From Vicinamibacteria bacterium (GTDB lineage: Bacteria; Acidobacteriota; Vicinamibacteria; Fen-336; JAGNNV01), in assembly GCA_019694155.1 (NCBI GenBank), contig JAIBCN010000056.1, positions 1 to 64,000 on the forward strand: a DNA stretch of 64,000 nt, in the 5' to 3' direction. The position numbers and the translations under genes are program-made. The notes beneath the pieces are model-generated. The model did no database searches. It was not told the DNA's origin and saw nothing but the letters and a program-made list of their open reading frames with translations. The stretch's first letter is position 1. Every line of letters starts with the position of its first letter. Positions 17,690 to 25,853 of this stretch are shown piece after piece.

Positions 17690-17738
17690 TTGACAGGGGA
17701 GAGGTTGTCGCTGTAATTTACCGTTAGGTTAATTAACC
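17690..17738 (+). promoter_or_regulatory. Sigma-70-type promoter with palindromic ArsR-type operator
   Basis: TTGACA (17690-17695), 16-nt spacer, TGTAAT (17712-17717, five of six consensus bases). A perfect 12-bp palindrome GGTTAATTAACC (17727-17738) sits over the expected transcription start, preceded by a related TTACCGTTAGG. The AT-rich palindrome stands out in this GC-rich context. It most likely binds the ArsR-family product of the first gene and represses the whole operon 17753-21211. Confidence 0.75.
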
Positions 17739-17752
17739 AGAAGGTGTCTCGC

Positions 17753-18097
17753 ATGCCCGCCGATCCCCTCAGCACAACGTTCGCCGCCCTGGCCGATCCC
17801 ACGCGACGCGCCATCCTCTCCCGTCTGGCTCTCGGTGAAACCTCGGTCGCCGAGCTCGCGAAGCCCTTCGACATCAGCGCGCCCGCGGTGACCAAGCACC
17901 TGAAGGTCCTTCAGCGGGCCGGCCTCATCACCCAGACGCGGCAGGCGCAGTTCCGGCCCTGCCGAATCAACCCGAAGCCGCTTCGCGACGTCGCCCACTG
18001 GGTGGAGGACTACCGCCAGATGTGGGAGCAGAGGCTCGATCGGCTGGAAGACTATCTGCAGCAGCTTCAGGCGAAGCAGGGTCGCACAAAGAAATAG
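17753..18097 (+). CDS. ArsR/SmtB-family winged-helix repressor
   Basis: 114 residues with the compact ArsR fold: TTFAALADPTRRAILSRLA, the recognition helix ISAPAVTKHLKVLQRAGLI, and the wing QTRQAQFRPCRINPKPL. The metal-binding ELCVCD-type motif is absent (TSVAELAKPFDIS), placing it in the non-metal subgroup that usually pairs with SRPBCC/AHSA1 genes, as here. GTG 17744 is also in frame; ATG 17753 is preferred, with AAGG 8 nt upstream. It probably represses its own operon through the palindrome at 17727-17738. Confidence 0.92.
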   Translation: MPADPLSTTFAALADPTRRAILSRLALGETSVAELAKPFDISAPAVTKHLKVLQRAGLITQTRQAQFRPCRINPKPLRDVAHWVEDYRQMWEQRLDRLEDYLQQLQAKQGRTKK

Positions 18098-18141
18098 AGC
18101 CTCGAAGCGAGGCCGTCAAGGAACGAGAACAAGGAGTCCCC

Positions 18142-19719
18142 ATGCCCGCAACCCCTGCCGCCGATCGAGAGATCATCACCGAGCGTCTCATCAATGCCCC
18201 TCGCGATCTGGTCTTCTCCGCATGGACCGATCCCGAGCACGTCGCGAAGTGGTGGGGGCCGGACGGCTTCACCAACACCATCCACGAGATGGATGTGCGG
18301 CCGGGCGGAGTCTGGCGCTTCGTCATGCACGGCCCGGATGGAACCGACTACCAGAATCTGATCGTCTTCGCGGAGATCGTGAAGCCCGAGCGGATCGTCT
18401 ACGACCACGTGTCGACGCCGAAGTTCCGCAACACCGTGACGTTCGTCGAAGAAGGCGGAAAGACGCGGGTCACCATGCGCGCCGTCTTCGAGGACAAGGC
18501 GGCCTTCGAGATGGCGGTGAAGACGTTCAAGGCGGCCGAAGGCGGGAAGCAGACCCTCGGCCGGCTCGCGAACTTCGTTGAAGGTCCCGGCCCCGCCGCT
18601 CCATCCGCGACCGACCAACCGTTCGTGATCACGCGCAGGTTCTCCGCTCCCCGCGCCCTTGTCTTCAAGGCCTGGAGCGACCCCGCTCACTTCTCTCAGT
18701 GGTGGGGACCCGCGGGGAGCGTGGTGAAGGTTCTAAGGATGGACTTTCGGCCGGGCGGTGTCGTGCTCTACTCCTGGGCGTACCCAGGCCAGGCGAGCGA
18801 GTGGGCTCGGTTCGTGTTCGGGCGGATCGTGCCCGAGCGGAGCATCGAGTTCGTGAACTCGTTCACCAATGAAGCGGGTGAGCCCGTCCGCGCCGGATTC
18901 TCGGCGGACTGGCCCATGGAGGTGCGGTATACCGTGACCTTCGAGGAGGAGGGAGACGGAACGATCATGACCCTCCGCGGCGGCGCGGTCAGGCCGAGCG
19001 AAGCCGAGCGGGCGATGTTCGCCTCCATCGCGGCCTCGATGGAGGAGGGCTTCGGCGCGACCTTCGCGGCTCTCGAGGCGCATCTGGCGGGAAGGGCCCG
19101 CGGTGAGAATGCCGCTCGGCGCAAGATCGTCCTCTTCATGCACGCGAGTCTCGACGGCTTCGTCGCGGGGCCGAGGGGTGAGATGGACTGGATCCACGTC
19201 GACGAAGAAATCTTCGAGTACGCGGGCGCGCGCATCAAAGAGGGGGACACCGCGCTCTACGGGCGGGTGACCTGGGAAATGATGGAGGCGTACTGGCCGA
19301 CCGCGGCGGATCAGCCGAACCCAAGCAAACACGACGTCGAGCATTCGCGCTGGTACAACCGGGTCAACAAGGTCGTGCTCTCTCGAACCATGGAGGGCGT
19401 GTCCCGCCCGAACACCCGATTCATCGGGAGCAACCTGGCCGCCGAGATCCAGGCCCTGAAGGCGACGCCCGGAAAGGACATCCTCATCTTCGGCAGCCCC
19501 GGCGCCGCGCACTCCCTGATGGCGGAAGACCTGATCGACGGCTACTGGATCTTCGTGAACCCCCTTCTTCTCGGCGCCGGTGTGCGGTTGTTCGACGAGC
19601 TGCAGGCAAAGCAGCAACTGCGCCTTCTGGAGAGCCGTCCGCTTGCTTCCGGCGTCGTCTGTCTCCACTACGAGCGGCGGCGTGACTCCTCGATCCCCGG
19701 CGTGGGTGTGGCAGACTAG
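18142..19719 (+). CDS. AHSA1-AHSA1-RibD_C three-domain fusion protein
   Basis: 525 residues. SRPBCC/AHSA1 domain 1 covers about 8-148 (INAPRDLVFSAWTDPEHVAKWWGP) and domain 2 about 155-322 (FSAPRALVFKAWSDPAHFSQWWGP). A RibD C-terminal/dihydrofolate-reductase-like domain covers about 332-512: IVLFMHASLDGFVAG, GDTALYGRVTWEMM and DILIFGSPGAAHSL. ArsR, SRPBCC and RibD_C genes often occur as separate neighbours; here three domains are one chain. Substrates are unknown; the first two domains are hydrophobic-ligand pockets and the third is an NADPH-type reductase fold. ATG 18142 has AAGGAG 7 nt upstream. Confidence 0.9.
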   Translation: MPATPAADREIITERLINAPRDLVFSAWTDPEHVAKWWGPDGFTNTIHEMDVRPGGVWRFVMHGPDGTDYQNLIVFAEIVKPERIVYDHVSTPKFRNTVTFVEEGGKTRVTMRAVFEDKAAFEMAVKTFKAAEGGKQTLGRLANFVEGPGPAAPSATDQPFVITRRFSAPRALVFKAWSDPAHFSQWWGPAGSVVKVLRMDFRPGGVVLYSWAYPGQASEWARFVFGRIVPERSIEFVNSFTNEAGEPVRAGFSADWPMEVRYTVTFEEEGDGTIMTLRGGAVRPSEAERAMFASIAASMEEGFGATFAALEAHLAGRARGENAARRKIVLFMHASLDGFVAGPRGEMDWIHVDEEIFEYAGARIKEGDTALYGRVTWEMMEAYWPTAADQPNPSKHDVEHSRWYNRVNKVVLSRTMEGVSRPNTRFIGSNLAAEIQALKATPGKDILIFGSPGAAHSLMAEDLIDGYWIFVNPLLLGAGVRLFDELQAKQQLRLLESRPLASGVVCLHYERRRDSSIPGVGVAD

Positions 19720-19742
19720 GTTCAACGAGAAGGAGTCCGCTC

Positions 19743-20957
19743 ATGGTCAACACCTCCCGCAGGCAGGCCAGTCGAAAGACGCCTGCGAAACCCCGGTCGA
19801 AGAAGAAGCCTGCCGGCGTGTCCGCCCGCGGCGTGGTCGTCCTCGTGGCAACCCGGAAGGGCGCCTGGCTCTATCACGGCGATCCCGCCCGCAAGACGTG
19901 GCGCCCGAGTGGACCGCACTTCCTCGGCCACATCGTCCATCACATGGTTCTCGATCCCCGGGACGGGCGCACATTGCTCGCGGCTGCGAAGACCGGGCAC
20001 CTCGGCCCCACCATCTTCCGCTCGACCGACTTCGGCCGCACCTGGAAGGAAGCCCTGAAGCCGCCCGCATTCGCGAAGCCCCCGGATGGCGCGAGCGTGG
20101 CCGCGCGTTCGGTCGATCACACCTTCTGGCTCACCCCCGCCCACGGCAGCGAGCCCAACGTCTGGTATGCGGGCACGTCGCCGCAGGGTCTGTTCCGCTC
20201 CGAAGACGGAGGCGTCACATGGGAGCCCTTCTCGATCATCAACGACGACGCGAAGTACCGCGAGTGGATGGGCGCGCAGCAGGACGGCACGCCGGACGGG
20301 CCGAAGATGCATTCCATCATCGTCGATCCCCGCGACCCGAAGCATCTCTACTTCGGCATGTCGAGCGGGGGAGTCCATGAGACCAGGGACGGCGGCCGGA
20401 CCTTTGCGCCTCTCATTGGCGGCATGGAGGTCGTCGAGGGCTTCGACAAGTCGGTCATCACCTATCACGATCCCCACTGCGTGGTGATGTGCCCGAGCAA
20501 CCCCGACCGCCTCTATCAGCAGAATCACTGCGGCATCTATCGGCTCGATCGCCCCTCGACCACCTGGGAGAGGATCGGCCGGGCCATGCCCGCGAAGATC
20601 GGGGATATCGGCTTCCCGATCGTGGCGCATCCCTACGACGCGAGCACCGCCTGGGTGTTCCCGATGGACGGCGCGTCCGTATGGCCGCGGACGTCGCCGG
20701 GAGGCCGGCCCGCCGCCTACGTGACCAGGAACGCCGGGAAGAGCTGGAAGCGACTCGACAACGGTCTTCCCGCCAGGGATGCCTGGTGGACGGTGAAGCG
20801 TCAGGCCATGGCCTCGGACATGCGCGATCCTGTCGGCCTGTACCTTGGGACCACGAGCGGCCAGGTCTGGATGAGCCGGGACGAAGGGGAGAAGTGGTCC
20901 TGTCTCGCGAGCCACCTTCCCGAGATCTACGCCGTCGAAACCGCCCTCCTGCGATGA
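19743..20957 (+). CDS. BNR/sialidase-like beta-propeller protein
   Basis: 404 residues. After a basic N-terminus (RKTPAKPRSKKKPAG) comes a repeat domain with several Asp-box motifs: FRSTDFGRTWKEA, FRSEDGGVTWEPF, HETRDGGRTFAPL, VTRNAGKSWKRL and SRDEGEKWSCL, giving a propeller of about six or seven blades. There is no signal peptide, so it is probably cytoplasmic, unlike classic sialidases. AAGGAG lies 7 nt before the ATG. It overlaps the downstream MoaD-like gene by ATGA, which implies tightly coupled synthesis. The biochemical role is unknown. Confidence 0.85.
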   Translation: MVNTSRRQASRKTPAKPRSKKKPAGVSARGVVVLVATRKGAWLYHGDPARKTWRPSGPHFLGHIVHHMVLDPRDGRTLLAAAKTGHLGPTIFRSTDFGRTWKEALKPPAFAKPPDGASVAARSVDHTFWLTPAHGSEPNVWYAGTSPQGLFRSEDGGVTWEPFSIINDDAKYREWMGAQQDGTPDGPKMHSIIVDPRDPKHLYFGMSSGGVHETRDGGRTFAPLIGGMEVVEGFDKSVITYHDPHCVVMCPSNPDRLYQQNHCGIYRLDRPSTTWERIGRAMPAKIGDIGFPIVAHPYDASTAWVFPMDGASVWPRTSPGGRPAAYVTRNAGKSWKRLDNGLPARDAWWTVKRQAMASDMRDPVGLYLGTTSGQVWMSRDEGEKWSCLASHLPEIYAVETALLR

Positions 20958-21211
20958 AGGTCCTGATCCCCAGTCCGCTCCTCTCGTACACGAGGACGAA
21001 CCGGGTGGAGGCCGAAGGGGCCACCATGGCGGCGTTGCTGCTGGACCTTGATCGACAGTTCCCCGGCCTGCGATTCCGGGTGATCGACGAACAGGACCGC
21101 ATGCGGCCCCACATGCGTTTCTTCGTGAACGGGAAGCAGGTCTACGACCTCGGCCTTGAACTTCGCCCCGACGATTCGGTTCACATCGTTCAGGCCCTGA
21201 GCGGGGGTTAG
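20954..21211 (+). CDS. MoaD/ThiS-family ubiquitin-like protein
   Basis: An 85-residue beta-grasp protein: MKVLIPSPLLSYT at the N-terminus, LLLDLDRQFPGLRFRVID in the middle, FFVNGKQV, and the C-terminus DDSVHIVQALSGG with the terminal Gly-Gly expected for adenylation and thiocarboxylation by a MoeB/ThiF-type enzyme. It starts within the stop codon of the BNR gene (ATGA). MoaD donates sulfur to molybdopterin; here no other cofactor genes are adjacent, although modABC lie 2 kb away on the other strand. A sulfur-carrier role related to the BNR partner is possible. Confidence 0.88.
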   Translation: MKVLIPSPLLSYTRTNRVEAEGATMAALLLDLDRQFPGLRFRVIDEQDRMRPHMRFFVNGKQVYDLGLELRPDDSVHIVQALSGG

Positions 21212-21224
21212 CCCGAAACAAGAA

Positions 21225-21248
21225 GGGCGCTCGATCGCTCGAGCGCCC
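21225..21248 (-). terminator. Hairpin between convergent genes, minus-strand terminator
   Basis: A perfect 10-bp stem GGGCGCTCGA / TCGAGCGCCC with a 4-nt loop. Read on the minus strand it is followed by TTCTTGTTT, so it should terminate the S10 peptidase transcript. It may also stop plus-strand reading from the MoaD-like gene, but no T-run follows on that side. Confidence 0.75.
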
Positions 21249-21273
21249 GCCACGACTCCAGCCCGGCGTGCGG

Positions 21274-22836
21274 CTACTGCCGGGGCTTCGCCTTCCGCGG
21301 GTAGTCCTTGGCGCCTTCGAGGGCCCAGGAGATGAAGCTGCGGAGGTCGTCGTTGGCGTTCTTCAGGTCGGGCTTGCGCAGGTACATCATGTGGCCGCTC
21401 TCGTACCACGCGAAGCGGTAGCGGTCCTTGAACTCGCCGCCGGGCTGGAGATGGTGGACGGTGTACATGGCGTTGAAGTAGTCGCAGGCCGCGTCGTAGT
21501 AGCCGCCGGTCACCATGAGCTTGAGGTAGGGGTTGTCCCGCATCGCGGTGCGGAGCATCTCGCCTACGCTCACGTTGTCGTCCTGCGCCCACGGGCGGAC
21601 GTTGCCCCAGATGTTGTACTGGATGTCCGGGTTGTACTTGAGCTCGGAGCGGAGGTACTTGTTGATGGCCGCGCCGAAAGGCCCGTTCCAGTCCGCGAGC
21701 TCCGGCGAATACTCGGGGCGCTCGCCCGCCGCGTCCTTGTCGATGCCGATGTAGCGGGTATCGAGCCGGCCCACGGTGTAGCGCTGATCGCGGAGCATCT
21801 CCTTCCAGTGGCGGGCGAAGTCGATGCGGAGGTTCGCCTGGAGCACGTATTCCTTGCTGAGGCCGGTGAAGCGCGCGATCTTCGCCGCGACGGCGTCGCG
21901 CTCGGCGGCGGAGAGCTGATCACCCTTGCCGAGGGCGACGAGCAACTCGTTCATCGCGAAGTTCTCGGCCTCCGCGAGCACCGCCTTGAGGGGCTTGCTC
22001 TGAAGGTCGGCGGGAAGCTGCTTGTGGTACCAGGCGGTCGCGGTCTTGGTGGGAATGCCGGTGGCGAAGTTGATCTCGGGACCACGGTCGACATCGAGTT
22101 CGGTTGCGGAGACGAGGATCACTCCGTTGATGTACATCTGGAAACGCTGCTGGACGGAGGCCACGAGGCCCGACGCACGGGTGGTGCCGTAGCTCTCGCC
22201 GATGATGAACTTGGGCGAGGTCCAGCGGTCCTTCTTGTTCACGTAGGTGAGGATGAAGTCGCCGACCGACTGGATGTCCGCCATCTTGCCGTGGAACTTG
22301 TGCAGGTCTTCGCCCTCGACCATGCGGCTGAAGCCGGTGCCGATGGGGTCGAGGTAGACGATGTCGGCCACGTCGAGGATGGATTGGGGATTGTCCTCGA
22401 TGCCCGCGGGCGGCTTCTGCTGAAACCCGTCGTCGTCATAGGTGACGCGGCGCGGCCCGGTGAAGCCCATGTGCATCCACACCGACGCGGTGCCGGGGCC
22501 GCCGTTGAACGAGATGATGAGAGGGCGCTGAGAGACGTCGGTGACGCCGTTCTTCGTGTAGCCCACGTAGAACATCTTCGCCACCACCTTGCCGTCGTCG
22601 CGGATGGGAATCCAGCCGGCTTCGGTGGTGTAGGAGACCGTCTTCCCGTTGAACGTCCCCGTGTGCTGGGAGATGGAAGGCTCGGCGGGAAGGAGGTCGG
22701 CCTCCTTGCCGGCCTTGGCGCCGCCCGCGGGTGCTGCGGGAGGGGCGCCGGGCCGGGCGCCCTGGGCGAAGGCGGTGGCGGAACCGCTCAAAAAGAGCGC
22801 GGCGGCGATAGAGAGCAGAATGCGGCTCGACTTCAT
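21274..22836 (-). CDS. Secreted S10-family serine carboxypeptidase
   Basis: 520 residues. The signal peptide ends near residue 25 (SGSATAFAQG), followed by a Pro/Ala/Gly-rich linker. The peptidase S10 domain has FNGGPGTASVWMHMG forming the oxyanion region, the nucleophile in IIGESYGTTRASG, the Asp region GGYYDAACDYFNAMY and the His region WYESGHMMYLRKPDL. It would remove C-terminal residues from peptides outside the cytoplasm, complementing the M14 peptidase at 13186. The ORF is open upstream to 23172, but the signal peptide fixes ATG 22836, with AAGGAG about 13 nt upstream. Confidence 0.92.
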   Translation of the reverse strand: MKSSRILLSIAAALFLSGSATAFAQGARPGAPPAAPAGGAKAGKEADLLPAEPSISQHTGTFNGKTVSYTTEAGWIPIRDDGKVVAKMFYVGYTKNGVTDVSQRPLIISFNGGPGTASVWMHMGFTGPRRVTYDDDGFQQKPPAGIEDNPQSILDVADIVYLDPIGTGFSRMVEGEDLHKFHGKMADIQSVGDFILTYVNKKDRWTSPKFIIGESYGTTRASGLVASVQQRFQMYINGVILVSATELDVDRGPEINFATGIPTKTATAWYHKQLPADLQSKPLKAVLAEAENFAMNELLVALGKGDQLSAAERDAVAAKIARFTGLSKEYVLQANLRIDFARHWKEMLRDQRYTVGRLDTRYIGIDKDAAGERPEYSPELADWNGPFGAAINKYLRSELKYNPDIQYNIWGNVRPWAQDDNVSVGEMLRTAMRDNPYLKLMVTGGYYDAACDYFNAMYTVHHLQPGGEFKDRYRFAWYESGHMMYLRKPDLKNANDDLRSFISWALEGAKDYPRKAKPRQ

Positions 22837-22945
22837 GGGCGTTGAGGACTCCTTCTGAGGTGGGAATGCGGTGCCAAGGCCCCGCGCAGGTGCGGCCCCC
22901 CGGTCCGGAGCCGTTTCGAAACGTGCAGGTAGCATACTCGCCGCC

Positions 22946-23308
22946 ATGAGGGAGGCCGAGGCTCGATCCGATCGCTGGGTATGGCTGGGCATCGTCCTCG
23001 GGCTCGCGCTCGAGGCCGCCTCGCTCTTCTCTTTCGGTTCGTATACGCGAGGTCGTGCGGAGGCCGCATGCTCCGCTTTGGGGGGGCGGGTGGAGCGCCT
23101 GGAGAGCGGAGGCCGCTTCGCCCTCGTTCCCGGCCGCGCGTTCTGCGTACAGGCCGACGGCCGGCGAGTCACGGCGGAGCTTTGGGGTGGATGGACCTGG
23201 CTGGTTCGCCTGGCCGCGCTCGTCTGGGTGCTCGCGGCGGGGTTTGCTCCTATCGCGTGGCTGGGCCGGCGACATCTCGCGGCACCAGATGAACCGCGGG
23301 AGCTTTGA
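22946..23308 (+). CDS. Small two-helix membrane protein, unknown function
   Basis: 120 residues with predicted membrane helices at about 12-32 (WVWLGIVLGLALEAASLFSF) and about 85-107 (WLVRLAALVWVLAAGFAPIAWL). The central loop has two cysteines (EAACSALGG and GRAFCVQADG) that could pair outside the membrane. I do not recognise the family. Its last 59 bp overlap the 3' end of modC on the other strand. Confidence 0.6.
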   Translation: MREAEARSDRWVWLGIVLGLALEAASLFSFGSYTRGRAEAACSALGGRVERLESGGRFALVPGRAFCVQADGRRVTAELWGGWTWLVRLAALVWVLAAGFAPIAWLGRRHLAAPDEPREL

Positions 23309-24326
23309 CCATCGCGCTCACCTTCGAACCCGGGGCGAGATTCAATTCCCGTAGCGCGGCGCGGGTGATGAAGGCCGCGAGTGCGAAGCCGCAGTCGATG
23401 TCGACGCGGACGAGAGCGCCCTCGGCCTGGATGGACGTGACGGAGCCGGCGATTCGATTTCGGGCGCTCGTGGGGGCGGGGCCCGTCTCGAGGATCACCT
23501 CGTCGGCGCGGATGCAGGCGAAGACGTCGCTCACTTCGGTTCCCGGGTCCATGGCCATGAGGGTGGTTCCGGACGCGTCCAGGGTCGCGAGGCCCTCGTT
23601 GCGGGAGACGATGCGCGCCGGAACCACGGCTTCGACGCCCACCACGCGGGCCGCCTCGATGGACGCGGGTCGCGAGAACACATCGGCGATTGGGCCCTGC
23701 TGCAGGACTCGTCCCTCCGCGAGCAGGGCTACGTCATCGCCCAGGGCAAGCGCCTCCGCGCGGTCGTGGGTGACGAGAACCGTGGGCAGCGATACGGCCC
23801 TCAGGAAGCGCGCGAGATCGCGGCGCAGCGCCTCGCGGGCCGCGGCATCGAGAGCGGAGAGGGGCTCGTCCAGGAGGAGGACGTCGGGTCTCGCGGCGAC
23901 GGCGCGTGCCAGGGCCACGCGCTGCTTCTGACCCCCGGACAACTCGTGGGGAAACCGCGCGGCGAGGTCGGCGATGCCCATGAGGATCAGCATCTTGGGC
24001 ACGCGGGTAGGCCGATCCGGCGCCGGCACCCCGAAGCCCGCGTTGTCGAGGACGTTCAGGTGAGGGAAGAGCGCCGGTTCCTGCGTCACGTAACCGACCC
24101 GGCGCTTCTGGGGCGGGACATTCGTCCTCGCTGCGCCGTCGAACCAGGTGGCGGCTCCGAAATCGATCCGCCCGCGGTCGGGACGATCGAGGCCGGCGAT
24201 CATCCGCAGCAGCGTGGTCTTGCCCGAACCCGAGGGCCCGTAAAGGACGGTGATGCCCGCGGTCTTCAGATCGAGTTCGAAGCGCAGCGACGGCCCGCCG
24301 GGAAACGCTTTCCAGACGTCGATCAT
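23250..24326 (-). CDS. modC: Molybdate ABC transporter ATP-binding protein
   Basis: 358 residues. Walker A is YGPSGSGKTTLLRMIAG at about 30, then LSGGQKQRVALARAVA (signature), VLLLDEPLSALDA (Walker B) and the switch His in VLVTHDRAEAL. The C-terminal part (about 290-350, NRIAGSVTSIQAEGALVRVDI) is a TOBE/Mop-like domain that senses molybdate in ModC proteins. It powers uptake through ModB of molybdate, or tungstate, bound by ModA. The start overlaps the modB stop by 4 nt. The last 59 bp overlap a plus-strand gene. Confidence 0.93.
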   Translation of the reverse strand: MIDVWKAFPGGPSLRFELDLKTAGITVLYGPSGSGKTTLLRMIAGLDRPDRGRIDFGAATWFDGAARTNVPPQKRRVGYVTQEPALFPHLNVLDNAGFGVPAPDRPTRVPKMLILMGIADLAARFPHELSGGQKQRVALARAVAARPDVLLLDEPLSALDAAAREALRRDLARFLRAVSLPTVLVTHDRAEALALGDDVALLAEGRVLQQGPIADVFSRPASIEAARVVGVEAVVPARIVSRNEGLATLDASGTTLMAMDPGTEVSDVFACIRADEVILETGPAPTSARNRIAGSVTSIQAEGALVRVDIDCGFALAAFITRAALRELNLAPGSKVSAMVKAPAVHLVPRDVAGPATR

Positions 24327-25000
24327 CGGCGCCTCGCTCCTTGAAGGACGAGGCCGCCAAGCAGGTGGGAAGTGGCGGCGAGAATCACGAGCGCCAGGCC
24401 CACGAGCACCGCGGACGTGCGGAAAGCGGAGGCATAGTCGAGGGCCTGCACGCTGTCGTAGATGGCGATCGACGCGGTGCGGGTGACCCCCGGAATGTTG
24501 CCTCCCACCATCAGGACCACGCCGAACTCGCCGAGGGTATGAGCGAAGCTCAGGATCACGCCCGCCAGCACCCCGCGCCGCGAGAGGGGCAGGATCACGC
24601 GGAAGAACGTGCCGAGGGAGGAAGCACCCAGGCAGAAGGCCGCTTCGCGCAGGCGGATGTCGACGCCCGCGAAGGCGGTGGCGAAGGGCTGGACCGCGAA
24701 GGGCAGGCTGTAGAGGATGGAGGCGAGCAGCAGGCCCTCGAACGTGAACACCAGAGTATGGCCCGTCATCTGTTCGATGGTCCGCCCGAGCGGCGAGCGC
24801 GGGCCGAGGGCCAGCAGGACGCAGAAGCCGAGGACGGTGGGAGGCAGCACCAGAGGCAGCGCCACCACGGGTTCGACGAGCGCTCGAAGCCGTGACCGGG
24901 TGAAAGCGAGCCAGTAGCCGAGGGGAACGCCGAGGATGAGCAGGCAGAAGGACGTCGCCGATGCGAGAAGGAGGCTGACGCGAAGGGCCTGGAGGTCCAC
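24323..25000 (-). CDS. modB: Molybdate ABC transporter permease
   Basis: 225 residues with about five or six membrane helices. The EAA coupling motif is in the second half (REAAFCLGASSLGTFFRVILPLSR), followed by GVILSFAHTLGEFGVVLMVGGNIPG, a segment highly typical of ModB. The start is GTG, 6 bp after the modA stop codon, and the end overlaps modC by 4 bp, so modABC is one transcript. Confidence 0.94.
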   Translation of the reverse strand: MDLQALRVSLLLASATSFCLLILGVPLGYWLAFTRSRLRALVEPVVALPLVLPPTVLGFCVLLALGPRSPLGRTIEQMTGHTLVFTFEGLLLASILYSLPFAVQPFATAFAGVDIRLREAAFCLGASSLGTFFRVILPLSRRGVLAGVILSFAHTLGEFGVVLMVGGNIPGVTRTASIAIYDSVQALDYASAFRTSAVLVGLALVILAATSHLLGGLVLQGARRR

Positions 25001-25006
25001 CTCGGC

Positions 25007-25771
25007 CTATCTGCTCGGAAGGCCGAAGCCGTACCGGCTCAGCACCGCTCTCCCCGCATCCCCGGTGAGGTACGCCTGGAATGCACGGGCCGTCTCGAGG
25101 GCGGGGGTTCTCTTGAGAACGACGCCCGCCTGATCGAGGGGCGGGTGGGTATCGGCGGGGATCTCCGCGAAGGCGAGGCGCGAGGCTCCCGATCTGACCA
25201 GGGACAGCGCGACGATTCCGGCTTGAGCGGCGCCCGCGTCCACGAACTGCGCGGCCTGCGACACGCTGTCACCGAGAACGAGTTTCGCGGCCACGAGGTC
25301 GCGGATGCGCCAGGTCTGCAAGGCGGCTTCCGCCGCGCGTCCATACGGCGCGTGCGCCGGATTGGCGATGGCGATCCTTCGAATGGCCGGGCTCTTCAGA
25401 AGCTCGCTGAAACCCTTCGGGTCGAGGCCCGAGTCCTTGCTGACCACGAGGGCCAGGCGGCCAACCGCGTAGGGGAAGGGAGACTCCGAGAGGCCCTCGG
25501 CGGCCAGGCGGCGCGCGTACTCGGAGTCAGCGGAAAGAAAGACGTCGAAGGGCGCTCCTTCGCGGATCTGCGCGAAGAAATTCCCGGAAGATCCGTAGGC
25601 GGCTTCCACGCGCGCCGTGGGATTCGCGGCGCGAAAGCCAACGAGGATCTCATCGAGGGCGAAGCGCAGATCGGACGCCGCGGCGATCCGCAGGGGCGCA
25701 GAGACGCGGGCCGTGGCGGCCGGCCCGGGGGGCTGGGCCACGAGGAGAACGAGCAGAAGGAAGAGTCTCAT
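25007..25771 (-). CDS. modA: Molybdate-binding periplasmic protein
   Basis: 254 residues. Signal peptide at 1-21 (LFLLLVLLVAQPPGPAATA). The type II binding-protein domain shows PLRIAAASDLRFALDEI, AAYGSSGNFFAQIREGAPFDVFLSAD and LGDSVSQAAQFVDAGAAQAGIVALS, matching ModA, with the oxyanion-binding Ser residues in AASDL and SSGN. The frame is open far upstream on this strand, but only ATG 25771 gives a sensible signal peptide. First gene of modABC, divergent from the P-type ATPase (82 bp apart). I saw no molybdenum-cofactor riboswitch or clear ModE site there. Confidence 0.93.
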   Translation of the reverse strand: MRLFLLLVLLVAQPPGPAATARVSAPLRIAAASDLRFALDEILVGFRAANPTARVEAAYGSSGNFFAQIREGAPFDVFLSADSEYARRLAAEGLSESPFPYAVGRLALVVSKDSGLDPKGFSELLKSPAIRRIAIANPAHAPYGRAAEAALQTWRIRDLVAAKLVLGDSVSQAAQFVDAGAAQAGIVALSLVRSGASRLAFAEIPADTHPPLDQAGVVLKRTPALETARAFQAYLTGDAGRAVLSRYGFGLPSR

Positions 25772-25853
25772 GCGCGGCGTAAGTCTCGCAGATGTGACCG
25801 GCGCGCCTCGTGCGCCTATCATCGCCTCCTCCCCGGCTTCTGCCGGGGCGGCC

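Noticed and set aside
25772..25853. Molybdenum-cofactor riboswitch or ModE site upstream of modA
   Set aside because: Only 82 bp separate the divergent genes and no characteristic fold or palindrome is visible.
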